From positions 1 through 61,862 of the forward strand of contig CAKRXU010000014.1 of NCBI GenBank assembly GCA_934424575.1: a stretch of 61,862 nucleotides of DNA, written 5' to 3'. Position numbers and translations under genes: made by a program. This stretch comes from an uncultured Blautia sp. (GTDB taxonomy: Bacteria > Bacillota > Clostridia > Lachnospirales > Lachnospiraceae). Below the pieces are notes generated by a model. It searched no databases and was not told the DNA's origin. It saw nothing but the letters and a program-made list of their open reading frames with translations. Position 1 is the stretch's first letter. The number at the start of each line of letters is the position of its first letter. This document shows, in pieces, positions 35,203 to 43,262 of the stretch.

Positions 35203-35886
35203 TCACGCTCTTTTTGTCATAAACGACTCAAATCTCACATGCTGATCCATCTTGTCACCGATCATGCCGATCACTTTTCCCATGGTAAATGCGGCGAGGA
35301 TCGTGCCGATTCCGAGTCCGTCCAGATGTCCGAGGATGATGCAGGTCATCAGCGCTGTTATGGTAAGGCAGGTAACGTCATAGCCAATTTTGATCCTGGA
35401 ATATTTTACCTTTGTGATATCTGCCAGTTCTCTCGGAAACAGGTCTGTCGGAATGATCGGCAGGCCGCAGCGGTTGGAAAGTGCGATCCCGATGCACAGG
35501 AGCAGGTAGCTGATGATAAAATAAAGTACCCTGTAGCCAATGGCTGTCGGCAGGACACCTATCCACATTTCATGCACATCAAGCATCTCGCTGAATGCAA
35601 ATCCAACGACAAAACTGAAAAGATACAGTGCGACGAATTTCTTCCGCATGATCATCAGGGATAACACCAGGAGTCCCTGGAAAATGTAGGTCCAGGTTCC
35701 AAGGGAGATCTTATTGAATACTTCCGAAAATGCATATGGTACACTGGAAATCGCCGAGATTCCGGAACCGGAATATAGCATCAGCACAACTCCCAGACTG
35801 TTGATCAATACCACCACCAGCAGCGCCAGCTCGCCCCGCAGGACTGGTAATTTTTTGTTCTCTTGCGTCTCAATTTCTTCTGTCAC
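35203..35886 (-). CDS. YczE/YyaS-like (DUF6198) integral membrane protein
   Basis: 227 residues, five to six membrane segments, GTG start with GGAGG nine bases upstream. The first segment (INSLGVVLMLYSGSGISAISSVPY) and TIGHLDG-like GHLDGLGIGTI loop identify the YczE/YitT-like group. The same arrangement forms the N-terminal half of the 434-residue protein encoded at 36338, so the two are paralogues about 450 bases apart. Function is unknown; some relatives are annotated as transport-related. Confidence 0.8.
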   Translation of the reverse strand: MTEEIETQENKKLPVLRGELALLVVVLINSLGVVLMLYSGSGISAISSVPYAFSEVFNKISLGTWTYIFQGLLVLSLMIMRKKFVALYLFSFVVGFAFSEMLDVHEMWIGVLPTAIGYRVLYFIISYLLLCIGIALSNRCGLPIIPTDLFPRELADITKVKYSRIKIGYDVTCLTITALMTCIILGHLDGLGIGTILAAFTMGKVIGMIGDKMDQHVRFESFMTKRA

Positions 35887-35999
35887 TTTATATTTCCTCC
35901 ATAATATGTAATATATGTCCTGTCTATCTTAGCACTCAGAAGTTCTTTTTTAAAGAGACAATATACCAATTCAGTAAAAAATTTGTCGAACGTTTCTCT

Positions 36000-36028
36000 T
36001 TGACAGATGAATGATTAATGTTTATAAT
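36000..36028 (+). promoter_or_regulatory. Consensus sigma-A promoter
   Basis: TTGACA (36000-36005), 17-base spacer, TATAAT (36023-36028): a perfect match to consensus, about 38 bases before the ATG of the 61-residue protein gene. Confidence 0.9.
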
Positions 36029-36065
36029 ATAGAACAAATAGCTCTCAAAGAAAGGTGGTGCCAAT

Positions 36066-36251
36066 ATGGAGGTTAATCATGATATGAGTGATCAGGAATT
36101 AAAAACTTTACTTATTGACAAATACACAGATCTGCAGCGTATTAAGAGAGCAAATGGTGATACCGTAAACGAAGAATTAGACTATCAGATCAAAGTTGCA
36201 ACAGCCAAATTATCATCTTTCGGAGTTAATGTAGAAGACCTGACATTATAA
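36066..36251 (+). CDS. Small conserved-looking protein of unknown function
   Basis: 61 residues, soluble, predicted mainly helical (MSDQELKTLLIDKYTDLQRIKRANGD; DYQIKVATAKLSSFGVNVEDL). It has a good ribosome site (AAAGGTGGTGCCAAT), a consensus promoter and a dedicated terminator, so it is a real, probably well-expressed monocistronic gene. I do not recognise the family. It is one of the few plus-strand genes in this part of the window. Confidence 0.8.
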   Translation: MEVNHDMSDQELKTLLIDKYTDLQRIKRANGDTVNEELDYQIKVATAKLSSFGVNVEDLTL

Positions 36252-36277
36252 ATATCGATTACGTAACTGTATAACAC

Positions 36278-36328
36278 AAAAGAGTGTAAATCCTGTACTG
36301 AATTGTCAGGATCTGCACTCTTTTTATT
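36278..36328. terminator. Terminator of the 61-residue protein gene
   Basis: Stem AAAGAGTG-AAATCCTG with CAGGAT-TGCACTCTTT (36279-36322), then TTTTTATT on the plus strand. It also lies just beyond the stop of the converging gene at 36338. Confidence 0.88.
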
Positions 36329-36337
36329 ATGATTCTC

Positions 36338-37642
36338 TTATCGTTTCATCGCCTCGCGGATGCACATCTCTATGTACTCTTCTCCAAGAGCCGTATTCAC
36401 AGTCAGGTCAAAGTTTGCTGATGCGCCCCAGATGCGTCCAGTGTAATAACGGTAGTTGTCGGCACGCCATTTATCTTCTTTCTGGATCTTCTGTTTTGCG
36501 TCTTTTTCGGACAGGTGAAGACGATCCATGACTCGTTTCATTCTGTTTTCCATTGGTGCGCAGAAGAAAACTCTGAGGCAGTTTTTATTGTCTCTGAGTG
36601 TGTAGTCAGAGCAGCGTCCTACGATCACGCAGTTTCCTTTTGCAGCAAGTTCTCTGACGACCTTTGATTCAGCTTCGTAGATCTTGTCCTTCGGTGCTTC
36701 CTCGTCCGACTGTGCATACATGTACATCTGATTTACCAGGTCATACAGGAAACTGCTGGTCATCATCTCTTCTTTTTTCTGGATAAATTCCGGTGTATAT
36801 CCTGTCGTTCCGGCAGTCATCTCGATAATCTCCTGATCATAAAAAGCGTAGCCGAGTTTTTCTGCAAGTGCCTTGCCGATATCGTGTCCACCACTTCCAA
36901 ACTGTCTGCCGATCACGATAACATTACGCTGAACTTCATCTGCCGGTTTATCCACAGACGCCGCACCGGATTTGCCGGCACTTTCCACATTTTCCCCTGC
37001 AAACTCTTCCGGAAACAGAAGCGGTTTGACAAATGCAAGCTTCTTGCCAAGGACTCTGGCAATAAATCCAACCAGAAGTGCCGCAATGATCGTACCTTCA
37101 CGTACACCATTGAGATGTCCGGTAAATACAAAGGACAGGACTGCCGCGATCACTGCCATGGAAACATCAAAGCAGATTTTTGTCGTACCAAAGTTGGTTT
37201 TCCATGTCAGAACGATCGCACGGACAAAAGATTCTCCCGGCAGCATAACAACATCTGCCAGCACTTCCATGTACACACCAAATCCAAGGATCAGACATCC
37301 GATCAAAAGATATACGATCTTCATAACATATGCCTGCGGGTTTACCCATGTAAACAAAAGCATGGTAAGATCGATGAAATATCCAAAGATAATAGATACC
37401 GGTATCTGCAGAATATGTTCCAGCTTAAAATTTTCACGCAGGATCATCAGCTGCAGTAAGATCAGAAATACGCTGAAAAAAATCGTAAAGTTTCCGAGCG
37501 TAAACGGAAAACTTAAGCTTAATACATACGGAATCGATGAGATCGGTGAAGTTCCGAGACTTGCCTTGGTGATTAGGCTGACACCAAGTGAGTTCACGAA
37601 CAGACCGATCAGAAAGATCACGTATCTTTTTAATTTATTCAT
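36338..37642 (-). CDS. YczE-like membrane domain fused to cytidylate-kinase-like domain
   Basis: 434 residues. Residues 1-205 form a YczE/DUF6198-type membrane domain with five to six segments (NSLGVSLITKASLGTSPISS; GHLNGVREGTI). Residues about 235-434 are a cytidylate-kinase-like P-loop domain (VIVIGRQFGSGGHDIGKALA; CVIVGRCSDYTL; RVFFCAPMENRMKRV). The P-loop reads GSGGHDIGK. The fusion would anchor a nucleotide- or other small-molecule kinase at the membrane. It overlaps the MarR gene by four bases and so should be controlled by it. The substrate is unknown. Confidence 0.88.
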   Translation of the reverse strand: MNKLKRYVIFLIGLFVNSLGVSLITKASLGTSPISSIPYVLSLSFPFTLGNFTIFFSVFLILLQLMILRENFKLEHILQIPVSIIFGYFIDLTMLLFTWVNPQAYVMKIVYLLIGCLILGFGVYMEVLADVVMLPGESFVRAIVLTWKTNFGTTKICFDVSMAVIAAVLSFVFTGHLNGVREGTIIAALLVGFIARVLGKKLAFVKPLLFPEEFAGENVESAGKSGAASVDKPADEVQRNVIVIGRQFGSGGHDIGKALAEKLGYAFYDQEIIEMTAGTTGYTPEFIQKKEEMMTSSFLYDLVNQMYMYAQSDEEAPKDKIYEAESKVVRELAAKGNCVIVGRCSDYTLRDNKNCLRVFFCAPMENRMKRVMDRLHLSEKDAKQKIQKEDKWRADNYRYYTGRIWGASANFDLTVNTALGEEYIEMCIREAMKR

Positions 37643-38094
37643 TTATTCCTTCCTTCTTTCCCTGTTTCTTCGCATCCTGTCTCAGACAGGTTACTGTAAA
37701 TTTTATGATAAATCTTCATAAAAGCCTCTGCTTCTTCTGGAGAAATATCTTTCCACGCAGCCTCCTCGATCTCCACAAAAGCTTCTTCGACAAGCTTCTG
37801 GCTTTTTTTCCCGGATTCTGTCATAAAAATATGAAAAGTCCTTCTGTTTCCATTGAGCATACGCCGCTCGATCAGACCTTTCTCTTCCATACGGTTCAAA
37901 ATTGAAGTCAGCGACCCTGCCTCAATAAAACAGCCTGCCGCGATCTCTTTCTGACTGGCTCCATCATGGTCCTTGAGATAATCCAGAACCTTCGGCTGTC
38001 CAAGCGTAAGCCCCGAAGCCTTCACCCGCTCCAGAAGCCTCTTCTGGATCAGCATCTGGTTCGCCATTGTCAGATAATGCAATGATGTGTCCAT
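37639..38094 (-). CDS. MarR-family transcriptional regulator
   Basis: 151 residues, winged helix. GLTLGQPKVLDYLKDHDGASQKEIA and AGSLTSILNRMEEKGLIERR form the HTH and wing. It is the first gene of a two-gene operon with the membrane/kinase fusion and sits under a promoter covered by a perfect 19-bp inverted repeat, so it is almost certainly autorepressed. The ligand is unknown. Confidence 0.92.
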   Translation of the reverse strand: MDTSLHYLTMANQMLIQKRLLERVKASGLTLGQPKVLDYLKDHDGASQKEIAAGCFIEAGSLTSILNRMEEKGLIERRMLNGNRRTFHIFMTESGKKSQKLVEEAFVEIEEAAWKDISPEEAEAFMKIYHKIYSNLSETGCEETGKEGRNK

Positions 38095-38132
38095 GTTTCA
38101 CGTTCCTTCCCTGTGTGCGTTTGATGCAAAAT

Positions 38133-38188
38133 AAAATAGTTATAATTCTAATGTTTAGAATTATAACTATTTTCACAAAAAGTGTCAA
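38133..38188 (-). promoter_or_regulatory. Consensus promoter overlapped by perfect MarR operator
   Basis: Perfect 19-bp inverted repeat AAAATAGTTATAATTCTAA (38133-38151), spacer TGT, and its complement (38155-38173). The minus-strand promoter is TTGACA (reverse of 38183-38188), 17-base spacer, TATAAT (reverse of 38160-38165), so the minus-10 lies inside the right arm. Confidence 0.85.
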
Positions 38189-38192
38189 TATT

Positions 38193-38222
38193 AAATTCCC
38201 GCAGCTTTCGCCACGGGAATTT
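38193..38222 (-). terminator. Probable terminator after LRR gene
   Basis: AAATTCCCG (38193-38201) and CGGGAATTT (38214-38222) just beyond the stop of the minus-strand gene at 38246. The T tract is weak. Confidence 0.55.
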
Positions 38223-38245
38223 GATTTAAAATATTCTGGCGTACT

Positions 38246-39391
38246 TTACACAACAGTTACAACAACTGTCTTCTGTGCACCTCCGGCAAGTCGGATATTC
38301 AGTTTGACTTTACCCTTTTTTCCTTTTGCTTTCAGTACAATGTTTCCTTTTTTATCAAACTTTGTCACCTGCACAATATTAGTATTGCCTGATTTTACAG
38401 TAGCTACATAGTCCCCATTTGCCATTCCTGATACTCTCAGAGCTTTTGATGATACATTCCTTTTTATTTTTATATTACTTGCCGAAACTTTTATCGTAGA
38501 CTTCAGCGGCTTTCCAACATACTTTGTCTGCGCTTTTTTACATGTTTTGCATGTTCTGGTCTGCATTTTGCCCTTGAAAACAGTCGCTTTTTTCGTTGTC
38601 TTCCATGCTGTCCAGCTGTGTGTATGCGCTGCCGTCTCCGGAAGGGCCTTGAATACTATATTTTTTTCTTTTCCGTATTTTTTCACATAAGCTTCCGCTG
38701 TAGAACCTTTATAGCCATATATCGTGCAGTCAAAAGCACCACAGTTTTTATCCAACACTACATTTTTGGATAATATTTTAATCGTCTTAAATCCACCCTG
38801 AATAGAACAGAATTGCAAACTTTTCATTGTTGCAGGGATTACAAGATTCTTATAACAGCCTCTGTTTCCCTCAAACACAAAATCACTCACATGTGTTACT
38901 CCATATGGAATTGTCAGTGTATCCTGCTTAACATGTGCCACGGCGATCAGTATAGAATTTACTACTACTGCATTCCCCTTTGCCATTTGTGCCTCCATCC
39001 ACGGGCCAGAAATCGCATGATATCCAATAACGTTTACTGTGGATGGAATGCTGATTTTTTCCAGGTTATCACATCCCAGAAAAGCTTTTGCACCAATTTC
39101 AGTGACACCTTTTGGTATCACAACTTCTTTTATTGTCGTATTATATGCAAATGCATGTGCTCCGATTTTTTTAATTCCAAGATTAGATGGGATTACAACT
39201 TTTGAGGCTTTTCCCGTATACGCCTGTAAAACAGAATTCTTAACTGTGAAAGCTGTGCTCTGAGCACTTGCCGCTTCCACAGACTGTTCAGAAATATCAT
39301 AAACTCCCTCTGCATTAACACTTACTCCTGCAACCGCTGTACTTAACATCGCTGCCAATATCATAATACTGATTCTTTTTCTTAACTTCAT
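38246..39391 (-). CDS. Secreted LRR_5 (BspA-like) surface protein
   Basis: 381 residues with signal peptide (KLRKRISIMILAAMLSTAVAGVSVNA). Residues about 50-220 hold BspA-type leucine-rich repeats (IKKIGAHAFAYNTTIKEVVIP, VTEIGAKAFLGCDNLEKISIP). A tail region has a CxxC pair (RTCKTCKKAQTKY) within a HTHSWTAWKTTKKAT segment, and a C-terminal Ig-like beta domain rich in lysine. Likely cell-surface or secreted and involved in adhesion; no LPXTG is seen. It is the last of four clustered surface-protein genes. Confidence 0.88.
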   Translation of the reverse strand: MKLRKRISIMILAAMLSTAVAGVSVNAEGVYDISEQSVEAASAQSTAFTVKNSVLQAYTGKASKVVIPSNLGIKKIGAHAFAYNTTIKEVVIPKGVTEIGAKAFLGCDNLEKISIPSTVNVIGYHAISGPWMEAQMAKGNAVVVNSILIAVAHVKQDTLTIPYGVTHVSDFVFEGNRGCYKNLVIPATMKSLQFCSIQGGFKTIKILSKNVVLDKNCGAFDCTIYGYKGSTAEAYVKKYGKEKNIVFKALPETAAHTHSWTAWKTTKKATVFKGKMQTRTCKTCKKAQTKYVGKPLKSTIKVSASNIKIKRNVSSKALRVSGMANGDYVATVKSGNTNIVQVTKFDKKGNIVLKAKGKKGKVKLNIRLAGGAQKTVVVTVV

Positions 39392-39456
39392 ACTTTTCCT
39401 TTCTGTACATACTTAATATACATATTTCATAGTTTCTCTTTCATCCACGTCCGCTG

Positions 39457-41442
39457 TTAGTTCACTTTCACAGCTTTTACCGCACTGTAATTTCCATAAT
39501 AATTCTTTCCGTTAATAGTTCTATAAGCTCTTACTTTGACATAATATTTCTTTCCACTTGTAAGTTTACTTATTGTTTTTTTGACAGTTTTATTGTTCAG
39601 ATTTACATATTTATATCCGCTGTTCTGACTGGTAGAATATGCGATCTGGTATCCACTTGCTCCTGTTGTTTTTTTATAGGTAACCGTCAGATTTTTCTTT
39701 CCTGCTTTTACGGAAGAAATGGCTGTTCTGGCTGGAACAATGTAAGCGTTTTTTGTCACTTTGCCTGTATAACTGCCTTTTCCCGTAATCGTGATCTTTA
39801 CTGCTGCGCCGACTTTTGAAGCCTTGCTGTAGGAAATGGTGTAGTCTGTATTCTGTTTTAATGTTTTATTTCCATTTTTAACAGTTACTGACGGTTTTAC
39901 ATTAGATCCCGTATAAGACAATGTGCCGATGGATATCTTTGTCTTGCTCATCTGGACTTTAGGTTCAACTGAGGATACCGTAAATTTCACTTTATCAAGA
40001 TCCAGCACTGCACTGTGAAGTCTCATTCCAATGTAATAGACACTGTTTGGTTTCAGCGTACAGCTCTTTCCATTCTCAACTGAAAGAACCTGCTCCAGTT
40101 TTCCATTTTTCAGCTGATAAACTGTAAGATATGGCATTGTCTGAGGCTCACATTTAATTGTATAAGAAGTAGCACTTGTAGTTTTCAGACATCCATATAC
40201 TGTACCACCTGTAACTGCCATTTCTTTTGTTCCCTTGCCTGTAATTGCCGGCATCTGGGACAAAGTTTTGATCTGAATACCATTTTTTAATACTGCTTCT
40301 TTTCCGCCCAGTTCAAAATGTACATCATAAGTTCCGGCTTCCGGTGCATCCTTCTTGCCTGAATAATTGATATAGGCATTGACTACTTGTTTATAACGGT
40401 CTGATTTATAAAGACCAACACTTTCTGTCGACCCATCAGCATAGGTAATCTTCAGTTTCTGTGTATGCCATGGTGTTTTTTCAATACTGTATTTTTTCGT
40501 CGTACTATCTGTAGAGAAGTTCACTGGTGTATAAAATACTGCTGATTTAAACTTTCCTTCTAACTCTACTGATTTTACAGACCATACAAATTCCGCAGTA
40601 ACCTTACTTTTTCTGTCGCTTGGAAACAGATAATATACGGATCCCTTTTTTAACTGTACACTTTCCACGCTATCACCTGAGTCATATACCTGATTAAATT
40701 CAGAATCATAAATACTTTCTACAAAAGAATATCCATCCGATTCATCAGTATAAGTACGTTTTACAATATATTTTCCATTCTGATTTGGGATAAATTTAGC
40801 ATATGTATTTGCCGCCAGAGTTGCAGAAAACACACCTTTTCCCTGATTCTTCAATTGCGGCATATTGGCAGGAATAACAATATTAAGTTCTGTACTTACA
40901 ACATATTCTTCATCTTCATCCATTATCGTGACAGAGTAAGATCCCAGTTCTCCTTCTCCCCAAAAATCAATCTCTGAATAAAATTTATTTCCTTTAGAAT
41001 CAGTTTTCACCTCTCCATCTTTTGTGAAATAAAGGATCTTTTTTGTCTGATCACTATAAGATACCTTGACAGCCAGACCGGTAAGGTCAAAATCTTTTGC
41101 TGAATGTACGGTTCCATAATCATATTCTTTTTTATTTGGTTCAGATATAATGCTAAGATCTTCTATATAAACCTCTTCATCTCCGACACTAAAAATATCG
41201 ACTTCTGACAGAGCATCATCCGTCTCTTCTCCTTCCTGTATCTCAGCCTCATCAACTATGGAATCGTCTTCCTCTGTCGGCTCCTCTTCCACGTCTGGAA
41301 GTTCGGTTTCCTGTTCCTCTGTCTCATTGCTCTCCACCGAATTCACTGAGATGTCATCAGAAAAATCTTCTGCATATGCCATCCCTCAGGGCTGTGCACT
41401 GAGCATTGCTGCCAAAAAAACTGCTGTTATTTTTTTCTTCAT
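39457..41442 (-). pseudogene. Secreted Ig-like/fibronectin-like surface protein with in-frame TGA in signal peptide
   Basis: A start at 41442 (GGAAGG ribosome site) opens a normal signal peptide, MKKKITAVFLAAMLSAQP, but a TGA stop at 41388-41386 interrupts it. The frame then continues unbroken for 641 codons from ATG 41382 (AYAEDFSDDISV, the same post-signal motif YAEDFSD as in the two neighbouring genes). The body has an acidic linker, Ig-like (bacterial) domains and a C-terminal fibronectin-type-III-like domain (TGASGYQIAYSTSQNSGYKY). Without read-through the product would be unmade or cytoplasmic. A sequencing error cannot be excluded. Confidence 0.75.
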
Positions 41443-41463
41443 ATTCTTGCTTCCTTCCTCACT

Positions 41464-43242
41464 TTATCGTGAATATATATTTGAATAAACAGTTTGTTCA
41501 TTTCCGTTTTTGTCAATATAGATAACATATGCTCTGATCGCACAGCCTGTCAGATCCGTTGTATCAAAGGAATAGGATTTATCTGAGTCAAATTCCGAAT
41601 AAGCAACTCTGGTTCTGCCCGGAGTGTCTAAGGTGACATCCGTTTCCTTTCCGTATACAAAACCATGTTCTATAATGTTATCAATTGTATTAAGTTCAGC
41701 GGACAAGATACCTGAATCGTTATTGAGTGTAATTGCTGGTTCTATTTCTACTTCTTCTAGTGGCACAAATGAGATATTATTTTCTTTTGCATAAGTTTCT
41801 GCATAAGAATTTTTGTAACCATGAATGACAATATTATCATCAAATACCCCACTCTCAATTTCTTTTACGCTGGAAGAAAGTGTAATATTCCTCAATTCTG
41901 GACAACCGCTAAATGCAGACCCTCCAATCTTTTCCACATTATTTCCGCCTGTCACTTCTGTCAGTTTGTCACACCACATAAATGCATGATTTCCGATTTC
42001 CTTTACACTGTCAGGTATATTTATCTTTTCCAGACTGCTACACCCAAAGAATGCCCACATCGGAATATTTGTTAATGATGAAGGAAGCTGTATCTTTTCC
42101 AAATATTGGCAATTACCAAATGCACCCATAATACCCAAATCTTTTAAACTGTCTGGCAGTACAATCTCCGTTACTTCTGAACTTACCAGCAGTCCATCTG
42201 GCAAAGATTCCGTAAATTTTAGTTTTATATTATAATTTCCGGATGCCGGTCCCGCTGTCTTTAAGCTTTCACACCCTTCAAATATCCTCTCTGCTATTCC
42301 AATACTGGAAGAGAGGGTAATATTTTCTAACTCCTCACAATCCCCAAACGCTCTGATTCCGATTTTCTCCAGATTATTTCCACCTGTCACCTCCGTCAGT
42401 TTTGAACATCCTTCAAAGGCAGACGCTCCGATTTCTTTTACACTGTTCGGTATGTTTATTTTTTCCAGACTGCTGCAATTATAAAATACATAAATTCCTA
42501 ATTTTTTTAAACTGTCTGGCAATACAACTTCTGTTACTTCTGATTCAGCCAGCAAACTATCTGGCAGAGATTCTGTGGATTTTAGTTTTATGTTATAATT
42601 TCCCGATGCCGGTCCCGCTGTCTTTAAGCTTTCACACCCTTCAAATATCATATCTCCAACTTCTTGTATACTGGAAGAAAGTGTAATATTCTTCAACTCT
42701 GCACAGTCGCCAAATGCTTCATCTCCTATCGTTTCCAGATTATCTCCACCTGTCACTTCTGTCAATCTTTCACACCCGTAAAATGCAGAATCTCCAATCT
42801 CTTTTACACTATCCGATATGCTTACCACTTCTAAACTACTGCTATACTCAAATGTATAATCGTCTATTCTGGTAATTCCTTCTGTTATTTCCACTTTTTT
42901 TATCTCATAAGAATCAAAGTCAGCCCCATACATCTCTCCACTGCCATAAATAATCAATGTACCATCCTGAAGTAATTTCCAATATGCAGAATCTCCACAA
43001 CTTCCTGAATCTTCTACCGAATTTAAACAGCTAATTTTTTCTGAATTCTTATAGTTTGTCTGATCCTGAATTTCAGTCTGTCCAACTGCATCTGTAAACA
43101 AACTCTTTTCGTCAGTTTCTGTATTTAATGTCAATGACTCATGATCACTGAAATCCTCTGCATAAACCATAAGATTACTTACTGATGCAGAAGACGCAAT
43201 AACTGTAACAGCCATCATAATTAAAATAAATTTCTTTTTCAT
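41464..43242 (-). CDS. Secreted LRR_5 (BspA-like) surface protein
   Basis: 592 residues. Signal peptide followed by YAEDFSD. Residues about 100-480 are LRR_5 repeats (SLEKINIPNSVKEIGASAFEGC; LTEVTGGNNLEKIGIRAFGDC), with repeated GPASGNYNIKLK blocks. The C-terminal about 90 residues (TPGRTRVAYS; YVIYIDKNGN) closely match the end of the 1024-residue neighbour. The first 55 residues are also nearly identical to that neighbour, so the genes are recent paralogues. No sortase signal is visible. Only 20 bases separate it from the upstream gene, so the two are an operon. Confidence 0.9.
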   Translation of the reverse strand: MKKKFILIMMAVTVIASSASVSNLMVYAEDFSDHESLTLNTETDEKSLFTDAVGQTEIQDQTNYKNSEKISCLNSVEDSGSCGDSAYWKLLQDGTLIIYGSGEMYGADFDSYEIKKVEITEGITRIDDYTFEYSSSLEVVSISDSVKEIGDSAFYGCERLTEVTGGDNLETIGDEAFGDCAELKNITLSSSIQEVGDMIFEGCESLKTAGPASGNYNIKLKSTESLPDSLLAESEVTEVVLPDSLKKLGIYVFYNCSSLEKINIPNSVKEIGASAFEGCSKLTEVTGGNNLEKIGIRAFGDCEELENITLSSSIGIAERIFEGCESLKTAGPASGNYNIKLKFTESLPDGLLVSSEVTEIVLPDSLKDLGIMGAFGNCQYLEKIQLPSSLTNIPMWAFFGCSSLEKINIPDSVKEIGNHAFMWCDKLTEVTGGNNVEKIGGSAFSGCPELRNITLSSSVKEIESGVFDDNIVIHGYKNSYAETYAKENNISFVPLEEVEIEPAITLNNDSGILSAELNTIDNIIEHGFVYGKETDVTLDTPGRTRVAYSEFDSDKSYSFDTTDLTGCAIRAYVIYIDKNGNEQTVYSNIYSR

Positions 43243-43262
43243 ACGCCTGCTCCTTCCGTAAT

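Noticed and set aside
41386..41388. TGA as a selenocysteine codon
   Set aside because: It lies in a signal peptide, no selenoprotein homology or downstream SECIS-like hairpin was seen.
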